Shown: positions 10,613 through 23,381 of the stretch, piece after piece
Numbering within the stretch: position 1 is the first letter of the stretch
Layout of the letters: each line of letters starts with the position of its first letter
Origin: Ganoderma boninense
Taxonomy: Eukaryota > Basidiomycota > Agaricomycetes > Polyporales > Polyporaceae
DNA: 64,000 nt
Direction of reading: 5' to 3'
NCBI GenBank assembly: GCA_002900995.3
Contig: CM035306.1
Span: forward strand, 3,692,100 to 3,756,099
Program-made: the position numbers and the translations under genes
The notes under the pieces: generated by a model
What the model was told of the DNA's origin: nothing
Seen by the model: the letters and a program-made list of their open reading frames with translations, nothing else
Databases searched by the model: none

Positions 10613-11686
10613 GCTGTTGGCCCAGGCTCCTAAAACCACCCGCTCGTTAGTGTCCTCGATCCCAGTATGTGAGCGGGGGTCAGGCTATATACTCCCAAAT
10701 AGACGCTAGCTTAGATAATGTACCGAGCAGCCGAGATACCTGTTTTGGAAGAAATGTGGGGATGAGGACACTACAGAGCGGCTGGCCAAAGAGGTCGTCC
10801 GACAATCCTCCGGGCCCGAAGCGCGCGACCGGATAAGACCGGATAAGTCGAAGACTAATGAAGATTTTGGCCGCTAAGCTCTTCGCGCGTCTGCGCTGCA
10901 GCCTGCCCGCGACGAGCTCCCAAATTTCGACGGCCCACCCTGCGACACTTGAACGGTGGCGCATCAACTCCAACAGCATGATAGTGCAGGTATGCATGTA
11001 TTTCCGACATCGCGGGACAAGAATAGCCAGCACAAGAGCCCGGGTGGGAGGCGCAGTTCCTCTCGAGGTCCTCCAAGTATCTCCTGCAGTGTAACCCCAC
11101 TATCCCGCATTCACTGAGCATTGCGTTACTTCGCAATGTGTTCAATATATTGATTGAAGTACTGCGCTAAATAAATTTGTACTCGTGCTGGAACATTAGA
11201 GTTGTGCATGTCCTCGCGCTGATAGTCAAGCTCATGGGGCCCTCGCGCCTCCCATCCGGGCTCTTGTGCTGGCTATTCTTGTCCCGCGATGTCGGAAATA
11301 CATGCATACCTGCACTATCATGCTGTTGGAGTTGATGCGCCACCGTTCAAGTGTCGCAGGGTGGGCCGTCGAAATTTGGGAGCTCGTCGCGGGCAGTCTG
11401 CAGCGCAGACGCGCGAAGAGCTTAGCTGCCAAAATCTTCATTAGTCTTCGACTTATCCGGTCTTATCCGGTCGCGCGCTTCGGGCCCGGAGGATTGTCGG
11501 ACGACCTCTTTGGCCAGCCGCTCTGTAGTGTCCTCATCCCCACATTTCTTCCAAAACAGGTATCTCGGCTGCTCGGTACATTATCTAAGCTAGCGTCTAT
11601 TTGGGAGTATATAGCCTGACCCCCGCTCACATACTGGGATCGAGGACACTAACGAGCGGGTGGTTTTAGGAGCCTGCTGTTGGCCC
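10613..11686. mobile_element. Non-autonomous fold-back DNA transposon (MULE-like) with 11-bp target-site duplication
   Basis: The element spans 10624-11675 (1,052 bp). Its left arm 10624-11054 and right arm 11245-11675 are inverted copies of 431 bp; I see three mismatches (left-arm positions 10871, 10902 and near 11045), so identity is about 99%. The ends read AGGCTCCTAAAACC... and ...GGTTTTAGGAGCCT. The flanks carry a direct repeat of 11 bp, GCTGTTGGCCC, at 10613-10623 and 11676-11686, i.e. a target-site duplication. The 190-bp centre (11055-11244) has no coding potential. The same 117-codon open frame occurs once in each arm, simply because the arms are copies. Long inverted repeats and 9-11-bp duplications are typical of Mutator-like and fold-back elements. 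No transposase is present, so it would have moved in trans. Near-identical arms mean recent insertion or gene conversion between the arms. Confidence 0.88.
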
Positions 11687-14600
11687 GTGTCCGTCGGTCA
11701 TTCTGTCAAAGAGCAGACGCGTCGCAAAGCTTGTCCTTCCATATTCCCACGGTTTGTTTCAGTCTCCGCCAACAGAGTTAAAGCTCCGCGTCCCTATGGA
11801 ATATCGGCCCGCGCCGGGCCATCGGAGACGCGCGTCAGTGTGCCTTTCTCCGAGGAAATCGGGGCGCAGCGCCTCCTTTAGAGCTTCGAAGGCTCTGGGC
11901 AGGCGCTCTGCTGTGATATTCCTCCTGACCTCATCTTTCCGGCGAAGACCTCCACGGACACCGAAAGCCCCTCCGCTCGGCGCGGTTTGCTGCCGCCTTC
12001 CTCGTAAGCGGATGCGGCCATTCCGCCTGGGGGACTGCGGTACCTACCCGGTGTCAATGTGCACCTACTGCAGTAAGTTAGTACGACATGCGCGTACACC
12101 GTACATGTACATTCCATCGATAAGCGGAATGACGGTCTTCCTGTGTGCACTTAAGTACCGCAGAGCCCGGCCCACCTCAGGAACCTTCACTCATCTATCG
12201 GAGCTCCGCGGTGACTCGACTGGCCAGCTGACCCACCGTCGGTTCCTCGAGGTGCGGTAAGTACTGGGACTTACTAGTGACTTACTCAGTTGTGACTCGG
12301 ATGCTGATTCATCACCATACTACACAGGCTCGCAGGCACCGACGCCCCGCGGCACGGTTTTGTCTCCGGGTCGTCGTGAATCTTGTATGCCAAAGCCCTG
12401 TCGATCGGAGATGCCAGATTGAATGCAGCGTCACCGGGCGCGCTCTCCTGTACCACCTCCGGGAGCAAGACCACCGGGCTTGTGCGACACAGCCCCTCGG
12501 CCAGCTTGTTCTCTTGGACTCGACCACAAGGCGCACGAGGGCCGCGTGTTTGCACCGCACTGTGTCTTCTTGTGTGCACTCGGGCTCTCGATGGCCACCT
12601 CTCGTAGGTTCTCGGATAGCGCTCGCCAGCACTCGAGCTCAAGCTGACTGCGCAAAACCCTCGACTCCACTTCTCTTCCGCAGCCCGATTACAGCGTGGT
12701 TTTCGCGCGATGCATAGGTGCGCCTCCAGTCTGTGCACTGTGTACGCACTTAGCTACAGGATTGCACATACTCACTGTGCTATATATTCACTCACTCAGA
12801 TGCCGCGCCTCGCGCAGCAGTGATTTCCAGCACGAATTCGAAGCTCCGCCCATCGCCCACATCTTGTGATACTATGATAAGTAAGTAGCACGCTGCAGTT
12901 GCACCCCACCAAGGCCGCGCGGCAGTGCCGAACCTCCACGCCAGACCGCAGACCGTCGCCGTGAGCGCTGCTTCTGCGATGCGGCGCTGCGTCCCGAGGC
13001 TGGACAGGACATGTCAACATCCCCTCTAGCACCGTCCAAGTGACTCGCCCTATAGCTATCTACGTACATCGCAGTACTAGTGCTGCTGCAGAGATAAACC
13101 TAAGTACAACTGCGCGCGCCGCCCAGCCTCGACCCCGCACACCCCTCTCGCGTCGCACCGCCCTCGCCGTCGCATCACCGGCACCTCCTTCCCAATACGC
13201 ACATACTTGCACATACATCTCACCGCAATCACAATCGCACAGGCCCTGGAACTGGAAGGACCTCTAAGTATGTATCATGTGCGCGGAGCCCGAGATCCCA
13301 GGCTCCAGGCTCCAGCTCCAGCCGGGGCAAGAATCAGCGGGAAGTCGTCGAGGTGCAGTCCGAGGTACGGCGGCGGCGGCAGATTCCAGGAGCCAATGGG
13401 AGCGCGAGCAAGAACTGCCATTGGGGGCAGGCCGCAGCAGCCCGTCAAAGTCCGAGTCGGGCCGAGGGGGAGGGAGTCGGGACTCGGAGGAGTTGGAGGA
13501 GCACTCGGAGGCGACGGAGCGCCCGTGGGTCGCGCGCCGCGCGGGTTCTCCGAAGCCGATGCGGGCGGTCGCACTCGCACTGCACAAGACAAAATAAATT
13601 TCGGCGCATGCGGCGCGCGGCGCGCGTCGTCTGAAATCGTCGTCGTCCATGTGCGATTGAATCACGCATGTTCTGCATTATACATTGTAGAGTGCCCCTG
13701 GCGCCGCTGGCCGCTGGCCGCACGTCCTTTGTCAGTCGCGCACAAGTCGCGCAACTTCCAAGGCACGTACTTACTCAGTGGGTATCGTAACTTTGTAAGT
13801 AAGTAAGGTAACTGAGTGGGTACTAAGTAGTGCGCAGGACTCGCCGTAAGTGCTAGCGCGTTACGAGAGATGCGGCGTGTGACTCCGTGAGAACTGCATA
13901 ACTCGCCCGCCGTGCCTCGCATGCCGAGGAACGTCGTCGTCGCCTATGACGCGGACGCACGGCGAGTGCGTGCGCCGCAGAGCCAGTTGCTGTAGCTTAA
14001 TTGATATGCACGCACGTCGTCGAGCTCTCGAGCACACGCGGGCACACAAGCGAGAATGTTCTGGTGTTCAACTTCGTTTCATTCATCTCGACCATGAACC
14101 GTGTCATGAGTCATGACAGATCTGCTGCTGCTGCTACCTAACCGCGACCGCCTCCGCCCGCCTCGTACGTGCTCTCCGACCATGCATATGTGGATGGGGG
14201 GGAATGAGAAAGATGAAGAAAGCCTATGTGATACAATGGGGAATGCAATGTGTGTAGGTGGTGGGATGCGATGGGATGGGGAATAGGGATAGTGTGGTGA
14301 ACACTGAAGACGACACAACGAGAGAACGAGAACGACAGCGGATCCGAAAGCCAAAAGCCCCAACGTGAGGCCCTGGGGACCGACCGGCGAGGGGCCGAAT
14401 GCGCGAAAACAATATCATGGTATCGAAGAGAGGAATGCAAAAAGGGAAAGAGATCGAATGATGTGCAGATGAGAGCATGATGAGAGACAACAGATGCAGT
14501 GAGTGATGGGATGGGATATGTGGATGGGAGCAGATAGGTAGCAACTTGTCCGAGCGTGACTTGTCCAACGTGTCCGTTCGTGAAAGGGGGGGGGGACTTC

Positions 14601-14988
14601 GGCAAAGTGGGAAACGGCAGACGGCCGTGAGAAGGTGCGCGGGTTGCCCCGCGGTGTTGTGCACGGATGTGCGCGGTACCGCGGGACGCAGGGAATAGAT
14701 ATGACGGTGGAACAGGAGACGTTGAGACGCGAGATGTGAATGAATGCATAAGGATAGCGTTGAGAGAGTTGCGTCGCGGGTCGCCGCGGAATCGCTTTTC
14801 CACGGTTCGGCAGGCGTGCCAATGCGCCCCGTACGCAAGGGAAGAGGACGGACAGGTCTGCGGGAACGGAGCCCGCGCATATCGACCTGCGTCCGCGCGC
14901 ACGCGTGCCGAGTCGACCAGGGCTGTGGTTGCCTATGCGCCAGGCGTAATCATAAAAGAGGAAGGAAATGAGACTGGAAGGGGTGGCT
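11687..14988. other. Gene-poor region, middle part
   Basis: 3.3 kb without a supportable gene. GC-rich blocks (about 12.3-13.7 kb) are open in several frames on both strands at once, a composition effect and not evidence of coding. GTAAGT/ACTTAC words recur between 12.25 and 13.83 kb, including near-palindromes around 12,257-12,295 and 13,765-13,835. A purine-rich stretch with repeated GATGGGATGGGG-type words lies at 14.19-14.53 kb, and a run of ten G at about 14,586-14,595. No tRNA or transposase signature seen. Confidence 0.35.
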
Positions 14989-16021
14989 CTATGCGCGTCG
15001 GCGCGGGAGTAGCTTCCGCTTCGCGTGAAAGACGCCGAAGCGGATACGGAGGACGATGGCCTGCCACTGTTGGCGGAGGACGTACGTGCACGTTGGTCTA
15101 AAGCGAGACGAGAAGTCAATATACGATCTTCGCGTAAGGGTCGTTGCAACAAAGAACTCACGTTGTTCCGTGCCCGTCCTCATCACCCTCTTCATCTAAT
15201 GGGAGGAGCGCAGGCGATGACTCGTCATCCTCGTCCTTCTCCGCCTGCGCCTCCAACGTGGAAGCCTTCTTTGGCTTCGACACCCTCCGGATTAAAGAGG
15301 CCGTCTTCCGCGACTCCTCGATGACCTCGTCCGCGTCGTCTTCGAACGGCGACTCGTGGAGCTGAAGCGCGTTCGACGTCTCGTCGTCGTACGAGTTCTG
15401 GGGGCTCGCCGAGAGGGTCTTCTCGGAGAAGTAGTAGTAGTTCGACGAGTACGAGGGGACGTAGCCGAACCCGCTGTGCGACGTGTTCTTGCGCGGCGAA
15501 CTGCGATGGGACGCGAAGGGGCTGAAGTGGGACTGGCTCCCTGCCTCGTCGTCGTCGTTCTCATCGTCCGAGTCGTTTGTCTCGGTGGTCCAGTCGCGTT
15601 CCCAGCTTGGGCGCGCGGGACGATACCTGTCGTGGCTGCAGGAACGCGCTGCGGAGCCCGTGCTTGTGCGGCGATGCTTGCCGGCGGGGTTGGGACGTGG
15701 TGTCGCGCGGAGGACGGGGAAGTCGCGGTAGTCGGGGTCATGAATCTCACCGTTGTGGTCGACGTAGACACGTGACTGCGTATGTGAGACGGGCGACGCG
15801 CTCATTGAGGATGAGGATGTCGAACTGCTCGCGTAGGCGGGATCGAGAAGGCGGGAGATGTCTGCCGCACGCGAGGACGGTGAGTATTCGCGTGTGTGGG
15901 GAGCGGGGAGGAGGGTGGCCAGGTGGGGGAGGGGAGACTGGGATCGCCTGTGTTGTTGTTTGCGTTGCGATCGGGGGGAGGGAGGTGTTGATGAGGAAGG
16001 CGGGAGCGGATAGTCGTACAT
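14989..16021 (-). CDS. Conserved hypothetical protein, acidic/Ser-rich with basic C-terminal tail (322 aa)
   Basis: Exon 1 is 16021-15162 and exon 2 15097-14989, joined in phase 2 across intron 15161-15098 (GTGAGT...TTTAG). I chose MYDYPLPPSS as the start because a TATATAA box lies 46-52 bp upstream (about 16067-16073); a longer frame begins at 16384 but would have to be transcribed from further upstream. The protein is low-complexity: Ser/Pro-rich up to about residue 100, a more ordered stretch RVYVDHNGEIHDPDYRDFPV, then Asp/Glu- and Ser-rich segments. Exon 2 gives a strongly basic helix-like end (TCTYVLRQQWQAIVLRIRF, then AKRKLLPRRR). I recall a similar Trp/Arg-rich end on other uncharacterised basidiomycete proteins, so a conserved function is likely but unknown. 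There are no membrane segments or enzymatic motifs; a nucleic-acid or scaffold role would be a guess. Confidence 0.65.
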
Positions 16022-19000
16022 GGCTGCGGTTGAGGATGTGGGGGGATGTTGGAATTGGCGCGTCCTTATATAGCAGGTTTGGATTGGGATGGCGCCGAGG
16101 GATGTTCGGGGAAACTGAGGTGAGAGGACGGAGACTATATACGGGCCTGTAGAGCGTGTCTGTTGTGGGAGAGGAGGAGGCAACCGGCTGGAGCGAAGAA
16201 GGCGAGGGCCAAGTGGCGGGGAGTGTGACGGGGGGGACACGGGCGGGGAAAGCGATGGAGGCGAGGCCGGGGTTCTCTTTATAGTCATTCCATAAGACGC
16301 AGGACGAGCAACGGCCGATCGCATAATGAGATCACTATCTCCTCCCCCCACGCCGGCCACATTCCGCTGCATCCCTCTGTTCAATCTCCGCTTTCACACT
16401 CCGCAAAACTCGTTTTTTCGTCGCCCGGTCCTCTCCTTCTGCCCCCTCCCCCTTCCCACGCCGTATATCTGCCCTGGCCCTGTTGCCATCCTCGGTCGAC
16501 TCTCTGTGCACGCCATTGCCGCGTTGCAGCTCTCCTCTCGCCACCGTCCTCCGTCGAGCAACCTGGGTGGCACTCCTTTCTCGCCGCTGCCCCTCCCCTG
16601 CACTCGTGACACTCGTTCAATCCGCCCACATCCCGTCCGCCACGACGAGCCAGTTCGGAATGCATGCCTCTACCAATTCCGAATCCTACTCTCCTCCGTA
16701 ACCTCCTGAATGCCCCGAGCTCGATCTTCGGCCCGACTCAACACCGAAAACGCCCCACGTGACCGCGGCGGCAGAGATCCACTCAGACTTGGCGCAATCC
16801 AGATTCGACGCTCTCCGGGCCATACAGTTGCCATACAGTAAGTCGAATACTATCGCTGCTCGCCGTTTCTCACTCTCGCTCAGCTCGGGTGGTTCACAGG
16901 CTCTCCACATCCCAGGCAACCGCCCTTCGTGCCTGACCAAGCCCGATCCGCTCTCTCGTCCGACATCTCCCCATCCACTGCTCGAATTCCCGTTCCTGAC
17001 TAATTCTCCAGTCGGTCCGCTCGTCAGGCGCCCCTACAGGCCTTCAATCGTTCTTTCGATGCAATCCCAGTCCTCTCGGGCTGACGAATGGATCAATGAC
17101 GTCTTCCGCCTTCCTTTCGCTGACTCAACGTCGGCCACATCGTTCGAGCTTCCAATAGCTAAGTTTTTCATTGCACGCGAACCATTCGGCGTCTGCACCC
17201 AGACCTCAAGAAGCTTTGGACGCATCGCCGGTCACCGATGCTATCGGTCTCCGGAATCCCCAGGCGCCCCATCTGCTTCTCTCCACTGCCCGGAATCCTC
17301 CTACTCGCGGAACTAGTAAAGCCCTGTCGTTCTAGACTTCCGGTACTGTTCCTCTCATCCTCTAATCGTATTTGCTGTGCTGCCGATGCAATCCATTTTT
17401 TTCATCCTAGTACTAGTCGGTTCGCATATGGAATTCGATCGCAACGCAAAAGAATTCGCTGTATGCTCAGGTGCCTCGGCCTCTCCCAGCCTCTCCCCTT
17501 TCATCCCCTGAATTTGATTGGACCCTGCCTGCGATCGAGACCGCAGACGGCCCGTCTTGACTTTTCAGCGGGTTGGGCTGTCCGCGGTCGACGACCTCGC
17601 GGGTACAGTCCACCACTCAATTTGCCAAGTTCTTTCTTAGTCTGGCCCGTGGTCCTTGCGCGGTTATGGGGCCTTTGTTGAGCCTTTGGAGACGCTGAGG
17701 AACCTGCTCGGCCGAGTGTGGCCTTTAAATTTCGTGCAAACTGCTCAACCAATCGTGCAATCCCGGATGCGCCGTGCCGGGTAGTCCCTACGTCATCTTT
17801 CACTGCACTCCAAACAGTCATTCTTGCCAGACAGTAAACGGTGAGGTCTGTAGACCACAGGCTTAAGTTCGAGTGCAACCACCAGAACTGGGCCCGATAT
17901 CACGTGTATCATGTAGGGGGCAGGAACATCTATCTCCGTTTGTTACTCACCGCCATTCAGTTAGATTGGAGTGTTACGGAACAGGCACATTGTCTTTCTT
18001 TCCTCTTTCGCCTTCATCAACCCGGAGCGCACTGACGTCTTTCCACGCTCTACGGCCATGAATACAACCACAGTAGGTGAGGCTCGAGGCGCCCCGCGGA
18101 CGAGTCTTCCGTCTCGTTGCCTCGAGCGTCAGCTGATCGTTGACACCTCAGTCTTCTCCCTCATTCGCGAGGCTCGGATTCCGAATGCGATGCACACGGC
18201 CGCCATCCAATCTTAGGACGCGCGGCGTGGACTCCGAATCCCACACTTATACAAGCCGAGACCGCGCAAGCAGCGTCACACGCGCGTCCATGGCGAGAAC
18301 ACATGCTCTGCTCGTCCAGACGATCACTGTCCGACGTGCCCACCCACGACCAAATACCACTGTCGCCGTCACCCACACGAACTCGCACGCCGCGGTCTCC
18401 ATGAATCCCCACCGGCTATGTTGGAGTCTCGCCAGCTGTCAGTGACGCCGCGCTGATGCCGACACCTCTTCATCTCCATCCCCGTCTCCTCGAGCGCACC
18501 CGATGGCGAGCCAGAGCTGCGGCGTGTGGGGAAAGACGGCGAATCGAGCGATGGGATCTATGCAGCGCACCCGGGGAAGCTTCGCGTTGGCGCAGACGCC
18601 CGGTTTGATTTTGGCCGCAGGCGCTCCCGATCGGGCTCATGGACGCGCTCGCCCTGGGCGTTGTAACACCGGCGCCCAGCAGCCCACCTCCCCCTTCGCA
18701 TCACCACCAGCTTCCACTTCGCTGTCTGTGCGACTCCCAGCTCGCAACCGCTCGCCGCTGCGCTTCTCCCCGATACCTCCAACGACCGGTCGGAGGCTCC
18801 CATCCGCTTTCTGCACGCGTCATCCCCTCCGCCACTCCGAGTGTTCCTTGTGTTTGTGCCGGCGCGGGGCTGGCTTCTGCTTCTTTGGCGTATGGCATCA
18901 TCGATATCATCTGCGCCGCCAGTCCCGCCGCTTCCTCGAGCTCCTCCCCAGTGTCGTAGTCAGCGTGGCAAGAATTCCGAGAACAAGTCAGACCCTGGTG

Positions 19001-22000
19001 GCGCGGCCGTGCGCAACTGCCGGAATCGACAGCATGTCTCCACTCTTCGCTGTCCGCCACATCGGCTTTCAATTTCACGAGGAGACTGGAAGACTGGATG
19101 GTCGGGCGTATGCCGGGAAGTCTTGCGCGAGGGCCACGGACGTGGCGTTCCCCGTTCTGTCAAGGCCTTCAAATGCACGCGTCTGCCGTCCACGCCTCCC
19201 GTCCTCTCGCATTCGCCGAATGGACGATCGAACCGTGGCGTCATCCTTCGTCGATTGGGACTCCTGCGCTCGCGCACAAGCCAGCAATAGCATGTCCAGC
19301 AATAGCCAGCTATCGCCCGTGCCCCATATGCTCGGTCAGCTGCGCAACTGCGCGGCGAGCCTCTGCTATCTCGCGCGTCGCTGACCCGAACATAGCACGG
19401 CGGCCACGCCCCCTCACCCGATCTGGTGTCGCTCTCCGGACCTGCATGCGACCGTCTGCCCAGAGATCGACATACGCGGGCGCCTCTCGGCAAATGTTCG
19501 GAGGCGCACAGACGACCTCGCACCATATCCGGCCTGTGGCCTCGCAACCTCCTCCTCCTCGCCCGGCGCCAAAGCCCAAGCCCAAGCCCACCATCGCGAT
19601 TCGCGATAGGCCACCGCGGGGAGCGCGCAAGACGCGCGAGGCACGTTCCTCGCAGGGCCGGCCGTTCATAGGACGCAGCAGCCTCAGGGCTGTCAGGCGG
19701 CCGCCGTATGTGCGTCGCTCCCCTGGTCAGTCGAGGTGGCTCCGTCCGGCGCCTGGCCCGCGTGCCCTGGCTTCTTCGACACGTCCGGCCGATTTGCTCA
19801 GCGGGTGCGCGCTCGTCGCGCCCCGGAGTGGGTCGTGTGGCCACACGCGTGCGTCAGTCCCGCGCGGATGCTATCTTATCAACTGTCAGCCGCGCAGAGC
19901 GGGGCTCGCGCGGTGGTGCGATCGGCCGAGCTTAGGGCGCGCCTGCGCTGCGTCGTACCGGCCGCGACGTGCTGCTCGAGTGCTCAGCTGGTGAGTCTGT
20001 GCTGGGTGCTAGCGGAGGCCTCGCACCGGTGAGCGGCCAATACGCGTCGCCGAACTTTGCATTCCCTGCAGCGTCCTTGGTCTTCTCGCTCGCGCTGTGC
20101 TGCGTGGGGTGGTCAGTGCTGTCACAGCCGCGTGCAGTTCGGGTGGCTCTCAGGGGGGTTCTGGCTCGCGCGCGGGTTCTAGGTCGGGCGTGCGCTGCGA
20201 GTTGCGATTCTGGGGGCGCTGCAGCGGGCAGCTGCTGCTGCACGAGGGCGGAGGAGGGTTCAATCGGGCTGGGCATCTAGCCGCACGTCGCCCCGATGTG
20301 GCGGCTTGGCGCGAGCACCGAGGACGTGGTGAGTGCTCTCGCACCCTATCTGGATATCGGCCAAGCAGCTCGTTCGCACATTCATACACTTGCAGGGATC
20401 GGGCGCTCTTGGCGGCGTTCGCAAAGAAGAGTGCGATGTGCATGTAGGGTTAGGAGGGCAAGGGCCCACGATATTCGGGCTCCGCAGAAATGTGTGGGCG
20501 AGGTGTGTAAGTTCTGCGTTACCCACGCTTGCGAAGCGTGCGCAGGGCTTATGGCAGCCGCCGATATGAGCTCGGAGGGTAGTTGCGCGCGTGGGCACGC
20601 GGCGTCTCCAGAGGGGACACAGCAGCTTCTCCAGTTCCTGCCCTGGCCGGGGATGCTCGTCGTGCCCCGGCTCGCCCCCCACACCTCGCGCCTCGAGGCA
20701 GCCGGCGCGTCGATGCGAGTCAAGAGCAGTGGAGTGCGTGCGAAGTGTTCGAGGATCTTCGCGCGGGCGTGACCCGCTCTTCGCGCCGCCTGGCCCGACA
20801 ACGCTGCTCAGAGCGGAAAGCGGGCGAATCACGGGACCGCGCGCGAGGGCAAGGGACTTCGGCGCGGGGGGGCGACGCACGATCGATGCATATCGCTCGC
20901 GATCTGCAGGGCTTCTTGTGCGCTCGGGGTGACGGCGCAGGCTTTTGGGATGCCCGAGCGATCGTGCGAGGGCGAGTGGGAAGCGCTCGCAGTGCGGGAG
21001 CCACAGCGCGGGGACATGAGTGCGGTTATGGGTCGGCGTCGTAGTCATCGATGGGGGGCTGCAGCCCTTCTGGGCGATCAGATGCGAGTTCTGCCACCTG
21101 CTGCTGGGTCGTGCTGACTCCTGCTTTGTGTCTGCAGCTGCAGCGATTGGACGGCGTTCGTTCACGAGCTTGCTCGGGTGGCACAAAGCACGGTTCCTTG
21201 CTTAAGCATTGGGTATGCTGCACAGTCATTCTACGCGTATCGCACATCTTATCACACGAATCCGACAGGATTGTCTCTCGATAGTCTCTGAGCCACGCCG
21301 CGTGGTTGCGGGCTGGGATATCTGGATATCCAGGTCGTGTGGCCGAGGACGGATCGGCATCCGGGTGCGATTTTAATACGAGGCTCTTGGCGGCAAGCTT
21401 GGCGGCTGTGCAGCAACCCTATGCCGCAGTGGCACAACCATCTTCGGACGGCGTGCTACTGCAGGGTGGAGGAGGGCGTGCAGAGGGGCGTGTGCTGGTC
21501 ACTGCGGAGAATATGCTGGATGCGGAAGATATGTGGACAGGGTGAGGAGGTTCGCGGCACCATGTGCGTCCGTCGCCCCGCAATAGTACACTCATTTACA
21601 AGTAGACATACCGGGTGTATTCAAATGAATACTGCACGCCGTTGTGGCCGGACCGGAGTGGGCACCTGCGAGGGCACTCTGTGGGGTACCGTAGAAGCAG
21701 TCTCGCCCCTGAGAACATATTAACATGTACGGCGTCTTAGCCGAACCTCGCGGTACCTATACGACAATGTGGTTGCCGCTGTGTCGATGGTCTGGGGATT
21801 GAGGAGGAGCTGAAGCCCGAGGCCTGAGGCTTAAGCAAGCAGCGAGCGGCGATCCGATCTTGAACAAAGGCTCCTGGCGCGGGGAAAGCCGATCGCATCG
21901 ATCTCGATCAAAGCGTCGCGTATCGCGATTATGGTTTGGGATCCTCGGCCTGCATCGGCGTCTATCCCTGCCACCTCACCCGTCTCTCCGACCTCGACTC

Positions 22001-23154
22001 TCTCGCTCTCACTCTTCTCTTGCTTTATATCGGACGGCGTTCGTGGGCGCGGGGAAGATAGCCTGGGTTGTAATGGAGGTGTGCAGATCAGGTTCGTGAA
22101 GCTAAGCCGTGAAGGATTGGTGACCGCTAATAGGGACGGAATCGTCCAAGCCAGGTCGACTTGACGGAAGTGACTGCATTCCTGCCTTCCCAAGGCCCCC
22201 ACCTCCCCGGGTCTGTATTCCTGCTGCAAGCGCACCTTGAAGCTAGAAAATCAATCAAACATCTGGGTTTGAAAAGCGACGACAACTCCGCTCGCCTGCT
22301 GCGGCCCCGAATGGCGCCCCCTCGGAGACAACGACAAGCAAGGAAACCATGGCCCTTCACCGGCGCTGATCCGCCTTGCGCGATAGGTGTGTTTGCCTGT
22401 GGTGTGCCTTCGAGATGGCGGAGTCTGTGCTGCGAGGCGGCCTGGCCAACCCATCACCTTTCTTTACGTCGTGACGGAGTGTTGTGCGATGTCGAAGGCT
22501 CCACTGGTATGTGCATTGTCGGTCGCAGAATATCAGTTCTGATTGGATGCTTCGGACACCTAGCATTCCGTGTTCCGTAGGGGTCCACAATGGCTTGACG
22601 CGACGGCACGCATCCGACTACTAGTACGTAAATTGTCCATTTATTCCCTCCCCGGCGAAGGGATGCGCTAGCACGACCCGTTTGCCTCAAGGATCAGAGC
22701 AGGTCACGCCTCGCGTTGCTACCGTCGGAGTGGTTGTGGCGATCCTCCTGAACCCTGCCGGTCCCCGAAACCCGGAAACTCGGGCTTCGGGCGGCCTTGG
22801 GGACCCACAGTGATGTCCTCCATTTTCGAGCTCCGTGCCTTGCGTACATCCCCTGCTGCCCTCCCCATCAGTCGCTGCCGTCACCTCTGCGCGCCTTGCG
22901 GCCTGAGCGGTGGATCTGCGGACATGCCTAGCCCGCCTGTTCCTCTAGACAGGGCTCGAATAACTGGGGCGCCCCTTTCTACTGCAGTCGAGGCAGCACG
23001 ACTACTAAATGGTCGAATGTATGTGTCGTTCACGCCGTGCATTGACATGTGCATCAGTTACGTGAGCTTTCGGGCTAGCCATCGCGCTTCTTGTGGAGCA
23101 TTCTGATGATTTTTGCGCGTATTTGTAGTACGCATTTTGGTTCTTCGCAGAGCA

Positions 23155-23381
23155 GACTCACGGGGCCAGGCGTTCAGTGGAATCAATGGGGCATCCTCAT
23201 CGCTATCCAAGAACATGCGGTGGATCAGACAAGTTCTCCGATCGTGTTCCACCACAACATTTCGTTCTCGGTTCCAGAGCGGCCGCCACACGATGCAAAA
23301 GCTGTCATCATCTCGGACTATGACATGCGTGGGCAGAGAGCGCTTAAAATCGACCACCACCTGGAATGTATCCCGTAACCT
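23155..23381 (+). pseudogene. Orphan protein-like fragment
   Basis: A 70-residue open stretch that reads like real protein (QWNQWGILIAIQEHAVDQ, then SPIVFHHNISFSVPERP and AKAVIISDYDM) and ends at a stop after HHLECIP. I cannot name a family and find no flanking exon. It may be one exon of a lost gene. Confidence 0.2.

Noticed and set aside
10680..11033. 117-codon open frame in the left arm of the fold-back element, repeated at 11266-11619
   Set aside because: Identical because the arms are copies. No domain, Met-rich start without splice or promoter context, and no transposase motif (no DDE or zinc-finger pattern).
16759..17316. 185-codon plus-strand frame
   Set aside because: Part of it (ADEWINDVFRLPFAD) looks protein-like, but the antisense frame is equally open and no family or exon partner is seen.
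18503..21186. Several 290-310-codon open frames on both strands (18503-19384 plus, 18960-19844 minus, 19098-19994 plus, 20260-21186 minus)
   Set aside because: They overlap each other on opposite strands in GC-rich DNA; Arg/Ala/Pro-rich products without motifs are the expected by-product of few stop codons.
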